The notes: a model not told the origin generated them from the sequence alone. 64,000 nt of DNA from Ruegeria lacuscaerulensis (GCF_013031245.1 NZ_WPZL01000001.1:1-64000); one strand, 5' to 3'. Shown: positions 25,785 to 39,910, counted from the first letter of the stretch. A program made the numbers and translations.

Positions 25785-26818
25785 AACTCCTCACTGTTCT
25801 GAGCGCATCTCTGATCGCGCTGGCGACCTTGGCTGTGGCGCAAGACACGGCCAAACCGGTCAAACTGATGCTGGTACAGGAATCCACGCCGGGGTTTTCA
25901 CGCCAGTTTTTTGGTCGGGTTGCCGCGCGACAGACGGTCGATCTGGCATTTCAGGTATCCGGTCAGATCGTCGAGATGCCGGTGACCGAAGGCTTTGTGA
26001 TACCAAAGGGCGAGTTGATCGCGCAGCTGGATCAGGAACCGTTCCAGCGTCGCTATGACCGGGCGGTTCTGCAAAAGGATCAGGCTGACCGTACCGTGGC
26101 TCGGCTGTCGCGATTGCGGGGTACAACCGCCAGTCAGGTGGCCGTGGATGACGCGGAAACCGAAGCGCAGCTGGCCGATATTGCCGTAAGGGACGCGGAA
26201 TACGATCTGGAACACGCCACCCTGACCGCGCCGTTCGATGCGCTTGTCTCCAGCCGAGCGGTCGAGGCTTTCACAACGATATCAGCAGGGGCTCCTATCG
26301 TGCGTCTCCACGACATGTCCGAACTGCGGATCGAAGTCGATGTGCCTGAAATTCTGTTTCAGCGGTCATCTCAGGAAGATGACATCTCGATTACCGCAAA
26401 GTTCCCTACCAGTGACGAGGTCTTCCCCCTGCAATTCCGCGAATTCGACGCCGAGAGTTCGACCGTCGGGCAGACTTTCCGCATCCAGTTTGGCCTGACC
26501 CCACCTGAGGGGTTGCAAATCCTGCCGGGATCTTCGGTGACCGTAAACGTTCAGGTACAAGACCACGAAAGCGGTATCGTTGTTCCGGCCACAGCCATCG
26601 TTCCTGATACCACAGGTGCGCTGGGCATCATGGTATTTTCGCCGGTGGGCGCCGACGAAGGCACCGTACGCCGCGTTGCGGTCAGTATTGAGCCGACGCA
26701 GACCGGCGATGTCCGGGTGCTGACCGGATTGTCGGATGGTGATGAAATCGTCGTCGCCGGTGGCGCTGCTCTGACCGATGGTCAGGCCGTAAGCCGATTT
26801 GCCGGCTTCGCGAACTGA
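25781..26818 (+). CDS. RND efflux periplasmic adaptor (membrane fusion protein)
   Basis: A 345-residue HlyD/AcrA-like adaptor linking an inner-membrane RND pump to an outer-membrane channel. It has a signal peptide (about 1-20, ending AVAQ), no lipobox, a lipoyl-like half motif (VSGQIVEMPVTEGFVIPKGE), a short helical hairpin (about 90-130), the second lipoyl half ATLTAPFDALVSSRAV and a beta-barrel domain. The short hairpin suits adaptors of HAE1-type pumps. No TolC-like gene follows, so the channel is encoded elsewhere. Confidence 0.93.
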   Translation: MKLLTVLSASLIALATLAVAQDTAKPVKLMLVQESTPGFSRQFFGRVAARQTVDLAFQVSGQIVEMPVTEGFVIPKGELIAQLDQEPFQRRYDRAVLQKDQADRTVARLSRLRGTTASQVAVDDAETEAQLADIAVRDAEYDLEHATLTAPFDALVSSRAVEAFTTISAGAPIVRLHDMSELRIEVDVPEILFQRSSQEDDISITAKFPTSDEVFPLQFREFDAESSTVGQTFRIQFGLTPPEGLQILPGSSVTVNVQVQDHESGIVVPATAIVPDTTGALGIMVFSPVGADEGTVRRVAVSIEPTQTGDVRVLTGLSDGDEIVVAGGAALTDGQAVSRFAGFAN

Positions 26819-26829
26819 GGGGCTGTCAG

Positions 26830-29800
26830 ATGAACATCGCACGCGCCTCTATTGATCGGCCGATCTATACGTGGCTGATAATTCTATTGGCCCTCTTTGG
26901 CGGTATCTGGGGTTTCCTGTCGCTGGGCCGTCTGGAAGATCCGGCCTTCACCATCAAGAACGCCGTCATCGCCACTCAATATCCCGGTGCGACGGCGGAA
27001 CAGGTGGCCCTGGAAGTGTCCGAACCGCTGGAATCCGCCATCCAGCAAATGGGCGAGGTCGACAAGATCACCTCGGTCAATCAGCCTGGGTTCTCGCTGA
27101 TCGAGGTTGAGATCAAATCCACCTATGACGGCACAGAACTGCCCGAAATATGGACCAAACTACGTGCCAAAGTGCGTGATGCCGCCCGGGCATTGCCTTC
27201 GGGGGTTGGCCAGCCATTCGTCAATGACGGGTTCGGCGATGTATTCGGACTGTTCTATGCTGTAACTGCCGAAGGGTTCTCGGACGCCGAAAAACACGAG
27301 CTGGCAACATTCCTGCGACGTGAGCTGCTGACGGTCGAAGGCGTGGCGGATGTCGAAGTCATGGGCCTGCCGGAAGAGGCGATCTTTATCGAGCCCGAAC
27401 TGGCCATCACCGTGAACCAGAACGTGCCGATTCAGGCGATTAACGAAGCGATAGAAAATGCGGACTCGGTGAATGCGTCTGGCTCTGTCCGGTCGGATAA
27501 TGACCGGACGACGATTCTGACGGCCGAGGGATCGGACAGCGTGTCCGCGATTGCCGGGCTGTCCGTGGGTTCTCAGGGGCAGGTCATCAACCTGTTCGAC
27601 ATGTCGGACGTATACCGGGGCCGTCAGACCGATCCCGATGTCATGATCCGTTTTAACGGGACCGAAGCGTTCACACTGGGCATCGCAGGGCTGTCGACCG
27701 AAAACATCGTCGAAGTCGGCAAGCGTGCCGATGCGAAATTTGCAGAACTGGATACTCAAATCCCATTCGGCGTGGATATCCTGCCGATCTACCAGCAGCA
27801 CGTCGTGGTCGAGCAGGCATCGAACGACTTTCTGGTGAACCTCGCCTTGTCCGTGACCATCGTGGTTGTGGTATTGGCCGTCTTCATGGGCTGGCGCGCT
27901 GCGGTGGTTGTAGGCTCGACCCTGTTGCTGACCGTGGTGGGAACGTTGTTGTTCATGTCGCTGTTCTCGATCGAGATGGAGCGGATTTCGCTGGGCGCCC
28001 TGATCATCGCGATGGGAATGCTGGTCGACAACGCCATCGTGGTCGCCGAGGGCATGCAGATCGCCATGTTGCGGGGCAAAAACTCGCGCGATGCGGCGGA
28101 TGAGGCGGCGTCCAAGACGCAGATCCCGCTGCTGGGGGCCACGGTCATCGGGATCATGGCCTTTGCCGGTATCGGTCTCAGCCCCGATGCGACGGGCGAG
28201 TTCCTGTTTTCGCTGTTCGCGGTGATCGGTATCTCGCTTTTGCTCAGCTGGGTTCTGGCGCTGACAGTGACGCCGATGTTGGGCCACTACTTTTTCAAGC
28301 AGGGCAAAGAGGGCGCGGTGGATGCCTATGGCGGGATCATGTTCCGTATCTATGGCCATATCCTGCGCGGGGCGCTGCGGTTCCGCTGGCTGGTGATTGT
28401 CGGGCTTGTGGGAATCACTGCGGCCTGTTTCGCAGGCTTTGGTCTCGTGAAACAGCAGTTCTTCCCGGACTCGAATACACCTTTGTTCTTTGTGCATTAC
28501 AACCTTCCGCAGGGGACGCCGATCGCGCGCACTGCCGAGGACATGGCCGTGTTCGAAAACTGGCTGGCAGAACGCGACGATGTCGTGTCCGTCGCCACGT
28601 TCGTCGGGCAGGGCGCGACCCGGTTCCTGCTAACCTATTCGGCTGAAAAACCAAATCCCAGCTACGGGCACATGATCATCCGCACGGAAACGCTGGAGGA
28701 TATCCCGGCGCTGAGGGCTGACTTAGAGGAATTCGGCGCAGCCCAGTTCCCCGAAGGTCAGTTCCGCACCAAACGGCTGATCTTTGGTCCCGGCGGCGGA
28801 GACCCAATCCAGGCGCGCTTCTCGGGCAGCGATCCGGTGATTTTGCGTCAACTGGCGGATGAGGCCGTGCAGAAGATGCGCGCCGCTTCACCAAATGCTC
28901 TGAACGTGTACCACGATTGGCGAGAGCAGGAGCTGGCGGTGCAGCCGATCTATGCAACCGAGCGGGCTCAGACGGCTGGCGTGACCCGCGAAGACATTGC
29001 CGCCACGCTGCAATTTTCGACAGACGGGATCACCGGCGGCATGTTCCGTGAACGAGATCGTCTGATCCCGATCATCCTACGCCGACCTGCAGACGGAGAT
29101 TACTCGATTGTGGATCAGGTCGTGTTCTCGGATCAGTCGGAAAAGTTTGTACCGATTGAGCAAATGGTTGATGGGTTCGAGTACAAAGCGCTCAACACGC
29201 TGGTCCATCGTCGGAATCGCGTTCTGACCATCACGGTGGGCGCGGATATCCCGCCGGACATGACGGCGGCACAGGTGCATTCCGAAGTGCGTTCAGCCAT
29301 TGAGGAGATGGACTTGCCTGCAGGCTATCGCATGGAATGGGGCGGAGAGTTTGAAAACGCTGGCGACGCGAATGAAAGCCTTGGGCGACAACTGCCGGTG
29401 AGCTTGCTGATCATGGTGTTGATTTCAGTGTTGATTTTCAACGCGATACGTCAGCCAATCATCATCTGGTTGCTGGTGCCGATGTCGGTGAACGGGGTGG
29501 TGATCGGTTTGCTGGGCACCGGTTTGCCCTTTACTTTCACGGCGTTGCTGGGGCTGCTCAGCCTATCCGGGATGCTGATCAAGAACGGCATTGTTCTGGT
29601 CGAAGAAATTGATCTGGTCCGCGCAACCGGAAAGGGTCTGCATGAGTCGATCATCGAGGCATCGGTTTCGCGTCTGCGCCCAGTCATGCTGGCCGCCATC
29701 ACTACCATTCTGGGGATGGCACCGCTGCTGACGGACGCTTTCTTTCGGTCCATGGCGGTGACGATCATGGGCGGTCTGGCCTTTGCCACGATCCTGACAA

Positions 29801-29871
29801 TGGTTGCCGCACCGGTGTTCTACATGGTGTTCTTCCAGCGGGAAGAAAAGCGCAAAGCCGCGTTGACCTGA
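26830..29871 (+). CDS. RND efflux transporter permease (HAE1/AcrB-like)
   Basis: A 1013-residue proton-driven efflux pump with twelve membrane helices and two large periplasmic loops. The N terminus IDRPIYTWLIILLALFGGIW is typical, and the first-half transmembrane helix 4 motif GALIIAMGMLVDNAIVVAEG (around 390-409) contains the Asp pair region for proton transfer. The second half shows GMLIKNGIVLVEEID near 913. Substrates are unknown; MarR control suggests xenobiotics or fatty-acid-like compounds. It is the last gene of marR-adaptor-pump. Confidence 0.95.
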   Translation: MNIARASIDRPIYTWLIILLALFGGIWGFLSLGRLEDPAFTIKNAVIATQYPGATAEQVALEVSEPLESAIQQMGEVDKITSVNQPGFSLIEVEIKSTYDGTELPEIWTKLRAKVRDAARALPSGVGQPFVNDGFGDVFGLFYAVTAEGFSDAEKHELATFLRRELLTVEGVADVEVMGLPEEAIFIEPELAITVNQNVPIQAINEAIENADSVNASGSVRSDNDRTTILTAEGSDSVSAIAGLSVGSQGQVINLFDMSDVYRGRQTDPDVMIRFNGTEAFTLGIAGLSTENIVEVGKRADAKFAELDTQIPFGVDILPIYQQHVVVEQASNDFLVNLALSVTIVVVVLAVFMGWRAAVVVGSTLLLTVVGTLLFMSLFSIEMERISLGALIIAMGMLVDNAIVVAEGMQIAMLRGKNSRDAADEAASKTQIPLLGATVIGIMAFAGIGLSPDATGEFLFSLFAVIGISLLLSWVLALTVTPMLGHYFFKQGKEGAVDAYGGIMFRIYGHILRGALRFRWLVIVGLVGITAACFAGFGLVKQQFFPDSNTPLFFVHYNLPQGTPIARTAEDMAVFENWLAERDDVVSVATFVGQGATRFLLTYSAEKPNPSYGHMIIRTETLEDIPALRADLEEFGAAQFPEGQFRTKRLIFGPGGGDPIQARFSGSDPVILRQLADEAVQKMRAASPNALNVYHDWREQELAVQPIYATERAQTAGVTREDIAATLQFSTDGITGGMFRERDRLIPIILRRPADGDYSIVDQVVFSDQSEKFVPIEQMVDGFEYKALNTLVHRRNRVLTITVGADIPPDMTAAQVHSEVRSAIEEMDLPAGYRMEWGGEFENAGDANESLGRQLPVSLLIMVLISVLIFNAIRQPIIIWLLVPMSVNGVVIGLLGTGLPFTFTALLGLLSLSGMLIKNGIVLVEEIDLVRATGKGLHESIIEASVSRLRPVMLAAITTILGMAPLLTDAFFRSMAVTIMGGLAFATILTMVAAPVFYMVFFQREEKRKAALT

Positions 29872-29890
29872 AGGGCTCCGGGCGGCTGTT

Positions 29891-30301
29891 TCAGTCGCCC
29901 GGGTCGTCTACCGGATTATAGTGATAGTAGAAACAGGACAGCTTATTGCCGTCCGGGTCGCGAAGATAAGCGACGTAAAAATCAGGCGCATAATAACCCC
30001 GGACGCCCGGTTCGCCTTCGTCGGTACCGCCGTGCTCCAGACCTGTCGCGTGAAATCGCCTGACCTGCGCGGCGCTGTGGGCCGGGAAGGCAATCATAGC
30101 ACCGTTGCCCGCACTGGCGGCCGCGCCGTTAAATGGTGTGCAGATCCAAAACCCGATTCCGGTTTCGGGCTCGGTGCCCCAACCTGCCCGATCGTCGGTC
30201 CAACCCGGAAGGCGCGGTTGGTCCAAAACGGAAAAGATCGCATCGTAGAACCGGATTGCCCGTGTCAGGTCATTGGTTCCGTATGTGGTGTAAAGCTGCA
30301 A
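29891..30301 (-). CDS. VOC (glyoxalase/bleomycin-resistance) family protein
   Basis: A 136-residue protein with two beta-alpha-beta-beta-beta repeats of the VOC fold. The N-terminal half starts LYTTYGTNDLTRAIRFYDAI and the C-terminal half ends DFYVAYLRDPDGNKLSCFY, which carries the usual metal-binding Glu/His positions only in part. Members include glyoxalase I, dioxygenases and drug-binding proteins, so the function is not fixed. It is convergent with the RND gene. Confidence 0.87.
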   Translation of the reverse strand: MQLYTTYGTNDLTRAIRFYDAIFSVLDQPRLPGWTDDRAGWGTEPETGIGFWICTPFNGAAASAGNGAMIAFPAHSAAQVRRFHATGLEHGGTDEGEPGVRGYYAPDFYVAYLRDPDGNKLSCFYYHYNPVDDPGD

Positions 30302-30411
30302 GGCTCCCCCCGTTTGGTTTGGACCAGCATCTTGCGGTCAGCAAAAGCGTAGGGACAGCAAAAATACACCGATACTACCGGTGCCGAAAAATCTGGTCGA
30401 TCAGGGCCGTG

Positions 30412-30486
30412 TCAGATCAGCGGGATCAACGGCACGTCACAGGCGGCAAGTGTCATGAGTGCGGCGAGAACCAATATCCTGCGCAT
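30412..30486 (-). CDS. Tiny lipoprotein, 24 residues
   Basis: A complete small ORF that encodes a lipoprotein signal and almost nothing else: MRRILVLAALMTLAAC followed by DVPLIPLI. The lipobox is LAAC with Cys 16, so the mature lipopeptide would be only 9 residues. AGAAGGAA precedes the ATG at good spacing, and the gene lies downstream of the carB terminator on the same strand. Similar minimal lipoproteins occur in other bacteria (for example entericidins), but homology is not claimed. Confidence 0.65.
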   Translation of the reverse strand: MRRILVLAALMTLAACDVPLIPLI

Positions 30487-30511
30487 TTGTTGTTCCTTCT
30501 GCTCTGTTTCA

Positions 30512-30551
30512 GAAAAGATGCGCGCCCGAGGACACGAGGTCAACGGGCGCG
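30512..30551 (-). terminator. Intrinsic terminator of carB
   Basis: In the leftward transcript an 8-bp GC stem, CGCGCCCG/CGGGCGCG, with a 15-base loop (30521-30551) is followed by CATCTTTTCT. It lies about 50 bp after the carB stop codon and before the tiny lipoprotein gene. Confidence 0.65.
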
Positions 30552-30597
30552 AAGGAATAGTGATATTTTGCGCGGGTTTAGGCTTGTTCCGAACGCT

Positions 30598-33942
<3,345 letters not shown>

Positions 33943-34118
33943 GGCCTTGTTCCTTCGATTGTCCGCGAGTCAGGGCACCCCCGAGCGCCCAAATTGTCCT
34001 GCGTTATAGGGACCGCGCGAAAAGGTTCAAGAGGTATCGGAAACGGGGATGAAATTGCCGCTTTCCCCTCTTTCCCTTGTCGCCGTATTCTCTATACCGC
34101 GCTGCACGGAAAAAGAGG

Positions 34119-35246
<1,128 letters not shown>

Positions 35247-35844
35247 TCGAAACTCTGGCCTTTCGGCCGGGGCAGGGGTTTGTTCGGCGTGACAGGCATC
35301 TGGCCCGGATGGCGCGCTCGGCTGAGGCCTTTGGTCTTTCATTCGATGCGGAGCTGGCAACTGGCAAACTGGAAAAAGTGGCCGGACAATTACCGCTTCG
35401 TTGTCGGCTGACGCTGGCCACCGACGGCCAACTTGAGGTGACGACCGGGCCACTGGCCGATAATCCCCTGGTCTGGCGGGTTGCGATTGCTGATAGACGG
35501 TTGGATGCATCTGATGTTTGGCTGCAGCACAAAACAACGCGGCGCGCTGTTTATGACACCGCCCGGGCTTCGCTGCCGCAAGGGGTCGACGAATTGCTGT
35601 TCCTGAACGAACAGGGTGAGCTGTGTGAGGGCACAATCACCACCTTGTTTCTGGACAGGCGGGACGGGCGGCGCCTGACCCCGGATCTGTCCAGCGGATT
35701 GCTGCCCGGCATCCTGCGCGAAGAATTGCTGGAAAATAAACAAGTTGAGCAAACCGCCTTAACCCTGGCCGATCTGCTAAATGCGGAAAAAATCTATGTG
35801 GGGAATTCCTTGCGTGGTCTGATTCGGGCGGAGTTGGCGGTGCA

Positions 35845-36516
35845 GTGAGTAAGCAAAGCGATTGGGCGGAAAGGGCAGCACATCATCTGCGGCTGAGACT
35901 GGAATTCGGACTGTTCTTTATTGCCGTGCCGGTATTGATCGCCGTTTTCTTTCCGCCTGACTGGATGTTCCCGTCGCTCTTAACCTTTACGGCCATAGGT
36001 ATTTTGTTGTTGCACTTAACACCGGGATTTGCGTGGGCTGAACTTCGCCACAACTGGCGCAACTGGTCGTGGGGTGAGCTTGCAGCGTTCACTTTCGCGA
36101 TGGCGGTGTTTTGTTCGGCATTTGTGATGATGACGCGTCCGGGTGCCGCCTTTTCTTTGCTGCGCCACCGGCCCGAATTGCTTGCGGTGATCTTGTTAGC
36201 CTACCCGGTGCTGTCAGCCCTGCCGCAAGAGTTGTTGTTCCGGTCCCTTTTCTTTCGCCGCTATCACGCGATCCTACCCAACGGGCGGGCAGCTTATCTG
36301 TTGAACGCGGCGCTGTTTTCGCTGGCGCACCTCATGTACTGGAGCTGGATCGTCACCATCATGACCTTCGGCGGCGGGCTGCTGTTCACCTGGGCTTACC
36401 GCAAGCGGGGGTCATTTTTCTATGCGGTTCTGCTGCACGCGATTGCAGGCAACATCATCTTCGCGGCGGGGCTGGGCGTCTATTTCTACTCAGGCAACGT
36501 GCAAAGGCCGTTTTGA
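35845..36516 (+). CDS. CPBP-family intramembrane metalloprotease-like protein
   Basis: A 223-residue membrane protein of the CPBP (CAAX protease/bacteriocin-processing) type with about six to seven helices. The first active-site motif, normally EExxxR, reads QELLFR (near 132), so the first Glu is replaced by Gln; the later FxxxH (FSLAH) and the His-rich last motif (LLHAIAGN) are kept. The altered motif may reduce or change catalysis. The start GTG overlaps the pabC stop (GTGA), so it is coupled to the pab genes. The biological substrate is unknown. Confidence 0.83.
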   Translation: MSKQSDWAERAAHHLRLRLEFGLFFIAVPVLIAVFFPPDWMFPSLLTFTAIGILLLHLTPGFAWAELRHNWRNWSWGELAAFTFAMAVFCSAFVMMTRPGAAFSLLRHRPELLAVILLAYPVLSALPQELLFRSLFFRRYHAILPNGRAAYLLNAALFSLAHLMYWSWIVTIMTFGGGLLFTWAYRKRGSFFYAVLLHAIAGNIIFAAGLGVYFYSGNVQRPF

Positions 36517-36595
36517 CGGCGCGACCCGCCTTGACTTTCCAAGCCTGACAGGGTGTATCGGCGCGACGAATTCTGCGCCCGAAGGGATATTATCC

Positions 36596-38371
36596 ATGCA
36601 CGCCTATCGCAGCCACACCTGCGCCGCTCTGACCGCCGCCAATGTCGGTGAAACCGTCCGCCTGTCGGGTTGGGTGCATCGGGTCCGAGATCACGGCGGC
36701 GTGCTGTTCATCGACCTGCGCGACCATTTCGGTGTGACCCAGGTTCTGTGCGACGGCGACAGCGCCGCCTTTGTTGAGCTTGAGAAGGTGCGCTCTGAAT
36801 GGTGTATCCGCATCGACGGTACCGTCAAAGCACGCGATCCCGAGCTGGTGAACCCGAAACTGCCCACCGGCGAGGTCGAAGTTTACGTGCGTGGGCTTGA
36901 GGTTCTGGGCGCGTCGGACGAACTGCCGCTGATGGTGTTCGGCGATCAGGAATACCCCGAGGAAACCCGCCTGCGCTATCGCTATCTGGACCTGCGCCGC
37001 GAAGCGATGCAGCAGAACATGACACTGCGCTCGGACGTCGTTGCCTCGATGCGCCGCCGCATGTGGGACAAGGGCTTCCGCGAGTATCAGACGCCGATCA
37101 TCACTGCGTCCTCGCCTGAAGGCGCGCGCGATTTCCTAGTACCCTCGCGCCTGCACCCGGGCAAGTTCTACGCACTGCCGCAGGCGCCCCAGTTGTTCAA
37201 ACAGCTGATCATGGTCTCAGGCTTCGACAAATACTTCCAGATCGCACCGTGCTTCCGTGACGAAGACCCGCGCGCTGACCGTTCGCCCACCGATTTCTAC
37301 CAGCTTGACCTCGAGATGTCGTTTGTCGACCAGCAGGACGTGTTCGACACGATTCAGCCCGTTCTGGCCGGCGTGTTCGAAGAGTTCGGCGGTGGCCGCA
37401 AGGTTGATCAGGAGTGGCCGCAAATTTCCTACAAGGACTCGGCGCTGTGGTACGGCACCGATAAGCCCGACCTGCGCAACCCGATCAAGATGCAGGTGGT
37501 TTCGGATCATTTCCGCGGTTCCGGCTTTGCAATTTTCGCCAAACTGCTGGAGCAGGAAGGCACCGAAATTCGTGCCATCCCCGCGCCGACCGGGGGCAGC
37601 CGCAAGTTCTGTGACCGCATGAATGCCTTTGCTCAGAAAGAGGGTCTGCCCGGCATGGGCTACATCTTCTGGCGTGATCAGGGCGAGGGGATGGAGGCGG
37701 CAGGTCCGCTGGCCAAGAATATCGGACCTGAGCGGACCGAGGCGATCCGCCAACAACTGGGCCTGGGCGTTGGCGATGCGGCGTTCTTCCTGGGCGGCAA
37801 ACCGAAAGCGTTTGAAAAAGTTGCCGGTAAAGCGCGCGATGTGATCGGTGAGGAACTGAACCTGACCGAGAAAGACCGTTTCGCCTTTGCATGGATCGTG
37901 GATTTCCCGATTTATGAGCAGGACGAAGAAACCGGCACGATCGACTTTGAGCACAACCCGTTCTCGATGCCGCAGGGCGGGATGGAAGCGCTGCAGGGTA
38001 ACCCTCTGGACGTGCGTGGATATCAGTACGACCTGGCGTGTAACGGCTATGAACTGGTGTCTGGCGCGATCCGGAACCACAAGCCCGAGATCATGCTGAA
38101 AGCCTTTGAACTGGCAGGCTATGGTGCGGAGGAGGTCAAATCCCGCTTTGGCGCTCTGTTTAACGCCTTCCATTATGGCGCGCCGCCGCACGGGGGCTGT
38201 GCCGCGGGTATCGACCGGATCGTGATGCTACTGGCCGATGAGGCAAACATCCGCGAAGTCATGATGTTCCCGATGAACCAGCGTGCCGAAGACCTGATGA
38301 TGGACGCTCCGTCCGATCCAACCTCGGATCAGTTGATGGAGTTGGGACTACGCATCATCCCGCAGGACTAA
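36596..38371 (+). CDS. aspS: Aspartate--tRNA(Asp/Asn) ligase
   Basis: A 591-residue class II synthetase. Motif 2 region [19 protein letters not shown] is near 220, motif 3 [12 protein letters not shown] near 537, and the bacterial GAD insertion domain lies between. In the anticodon-binding domain the sequence VHRVRDHGG has His where discriminating AspRS of E. coli has Leu, the marker linked to non-discriminating enzymes that also charge tRNA(Asn) for GatCAB amidation. That reading is inference from one residue. GAAGGGA precedes the ATG; longer upstream frames overlap the protease gene. Confidence 0.97.
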   Translation: MHAYRSHTCAALTAANVGETVRLSGWVHRVRDHGGVLFIDLRDHFGVTQVLCDGDSAAFVELEKVRSEWCIRIDGTVKARDPELVNPKLPTGEVEVYVRGLEVLGASDELPLMVFGDQEYPEETRLRYRYLDLRREAMQQNMTLRSDVVASMRRRMWDKGFREYQTPIITASSPEGARDFLVPSRLHPGKFYALPQAPQLFKQLIMVSGFDKYFQIAPCFRDEDPRADRSPTDFYQLDLEMSFVDQQDVFDTIQPVLAGVFEEFGGGRKVDQEWPQISYKDSALWYGTDKPDLRNPIKMQVVSDHFRGSGFAIFAKLLEQEGTEIRAIPAPTGGSRKFCDRMNAFAQKEGLPGMGYIFWRDQGEGMEAAGPLAKNIGPERTEAIRQQLGLGVGDAAFFLGGKPKAFEKVAGKARDVIGEELNLTEKDRFAFAWIVDFPIYEQDEETGTIDFEHNPFSMPQGGMEALQGNPLDVRGYQYDLACNGYELVSGAIRNHKPEIMLKAFELAGYGAEEVKSRFGALFNAFHYGAPPHGGCAAGIDRIVMLLADEANIREVMMFPMNQRAEDLMMDAPSDPTSDQLMELGLRIIPQD

Positions 38372-38379
38372 TTCAAAAG

Positions 38380-38412
38380 CCCGTCGCATCCATTGCGGCG
38401 GGTTTTGTCTTT
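38380..38412 (+). terminator. Intrinsic terminator after aspS
   Basis: An 8-bp stem CCCGTCGC/GCGGCGGG with one G-T wobble and a 7-base loop, followed by TTTTGTCTTT, begins 9 bp after the aspS stop. Confidence 0.85.
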
Positions 38413-38512
38413 GGGCTGGCTAGGAATGCCCCTCTTCATAGCACGCTGAGCATACGGGTTGCGGCAATGCCTCTGCACGGGCCAAATGCCGGGCCCGATA
38501 GATTCCGAACAC

Positions 38513-38632
38513 CTAGTCTTGCGGATCGCCCGTTGATCTTCGGTTAATGCGAATGTTGCGCGCCGTTGTACGGGTCTGATGATAGGCCCAGATGCAGAGT
38601 AACGTGGCGGTTGTAAAGTAGATCGTCGCCAC
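38513..38632 (-). CDS. Small putative membrane protein, 39 residues
   Basis: An ORF starting at GTG 1 bp after the stop codon of the response regulator. It has one hydrophobic segment (IYFTTATLLCIWAY, residues 4-17) followed by a basic tail (TARNIRINRRSTGDPQD), the layout of a single-pass small membrane protein with its C terminus in the cytoplasm. TGAGG at the end of the preceding gene can act as ribosome-binding site. No family recognised. Expression together with the regulator is inferred from position. Confidence 0.4.
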   Translation of the reverse strand: MATIYFTTATLLCIWAYHQTRTTARNIRINRRSTGDPQD

Positions 38633-38633
38633 C

Positions 38634-39350
38634 TCAGATTGCCTCGCGCTGTTCCAGTCGGGCCTGGACGATTCCGGCGACCTGAGCGGCCAGTGCGGTT
38701 ACCGGCGTGCCTTCCGACCGCGATACAGCCAGCTTTTGCGCTGCATCCGCCAGAATTGTGTCATCGGCATCCCGGGCAACTCCGCGTAAAAACTGGGCCG
38801 CGTAGTCCAGCGTGCGGTGATCGTTTGGCCCGGCCAGTACATCCGCAATATGCGCCATGTCGTCCTGATAGGCCATCGGATCGGGACAAATGACTTCATC
38901 CCGGACCGCGTGCAGGCTGTTCGGACGGCGATCTTCGGGCAGGCTTTCCAGAATGAACCTCTGGAAACAGGAGAGCGATTTCAGTGGTTTGTCAAGAAAG
39001 TCGTCTGCTCCGGCCTTCAGGGCCACATCTTTCATGTAGTCGTCGCCGGACATGCCCAGAATGGCACCGATACGCGGAGTCGCATCGGTCAGTTCCGCGA
39101 TCAGATCCGCGCCGGATCCGTCCGGCAGGCCCATATCCACAAGGATGACAGAGGGGCGGTAAATCTGCAGGTGCCGCCGTGCCGATTTCAGGCAGTCCGC
39201 GCGCCGAATGCGTGCACCACTGTGCAAACACATCAGCCGGATCGCGTCGCAGGCATAGCGGCTGTCTTCGACCACCAGAATGGTTTGACCCAGCAGAGGC
39301 CGTGTGGCCGTCGGCTGCGCGGAAGAGGCAAAGGGGCTCGAATCGTCCAT
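38634..39350 (-). CDS. Response regulator with C-terminal Hpt-like helical region
   Basis: A 238-residue protein with a receiver domain (about 22-130): acidic pair Glu 28/Asp 29, phosphoacceptor Asp 72 in VILVDMGLPDGSG, Ser 101 and Lys 121 in FLDKP. There is no DNA-binding domain. The rest is helical and contains DYAAQFLRGVARDADDTIL near residue 180, which resembles the Hpt motif HxLKGxA but without the phosphorylatable His. It may act as a phosphate sink or protein-interaction output. The start at 39350 follows AGGAG; an ATG 30 bp upstream is less likely. No histidine kinase is adjacent. Confidence 0.88.
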   Translation of the reverse strand: MDDSSPFASSAQPTATRPLLGQTILVVEDSRYACDAIRLMCLHSGARIRRADCLKSARRHLQIYRPSVILVDMGLPDGSGADLIAELTDATPRIGAILGMSGDDYMKDVALKAGADDFLDKPLKSLSCFQRFILESLPEDRRPNSLHAVRDEVICPDPMAYQDDMAHIADVLAGPNDHRTLDYAAQFLRGVARDADDTILADAAQKLAVSRSEGTPVTALAAQVAGIVQARLEQREAI

Positions 39351-39484
39351 GGCAGAACTCCTAGTCAGCAGATGCCTCACGCTAGGAAGTTCTGGCTAAC
39401 ACGGAGTTAACGGCAATTTGGCGCACTTGTTCTTTGGCCGAACTGCGCCCATAACCGCTGCAACGCAGAACAGAGGAGAGTTCC

Positions 39485-39889
39485 ATGATTGGTCGCCTGA
39501 ACCACGTCGCCATTGCCGTTCCCGATCTTGAGGCCGCATCCGAGCAGTACCGCAGTGCGCTGGGCGCCAAGGTGGGTGCTCCGCAGGACGAACCGGATCA
39601 CGGCGTGACCGTTGTGTTCATCGAGCTGCCCAATACCAAGATCGAACTGCTGTACCCGCTGGGCGACGACAGCCCGATCAACGGATTTCTTGAAAAAAAC
39701 CCGGCAGGCGGCATCCACCATGTCTGCTATGAGGTGGAAGATATCATAGCTGCCCGTGACCACCTGAAAGAATCCGGCGCCCGCGTTCTGGGCTCGGGCG
39801 AACCCAAGATCGGTGCGCATGGCAAACCGGTGCTGTTCCTGCATCCCAAGGATTTCAATGGCTGCCTGGTCGAGCTGGAGCAGGTGTAA
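39485..39889 (+). CDS. mce: Methylmalonyl-CoA epimerase
   Basis: A 134-residue VOC-fold enzyme interconverting (R)- and (S)-methylmalonyl-CoA in propionyl-CoA breakdown. The sequence GRLNHVAIAVPDLEAASEQY at the start, KIELLYPLGDDSPINGFLEK near 56-75 and GGIHHVCYEVEDI near 80 are typical, with the metal-binding His and Glu residues in place. GAGGAGAG precedes the ATG. A DUF1467 gene follows after 21 bp, as in many alphaproteobacteria. Confidence 0.95.
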   Translation: MIGRLNHVAIAVPDLEAASEQYRSALGAKVGAPQDEPDHGVTVVFIELPNTKIELLYPLGDDSPINGFLEKNPAGGIHHVCYEVEDIIAARDHLKESGARVLGSGEPKIGAHGKPVLFLHPKDFNGCLVELEQV

Positions 39890-39910
39890 CCCTACCCCGG
39901 AGGGGACGAA

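Noticed and set aside
27160..28497. Long antisense open frame opposite the RND permease
   Set aside because: Composition (His, Arg, Gln-rich) and position antisense to an intact pump mark it as a shadow frame.
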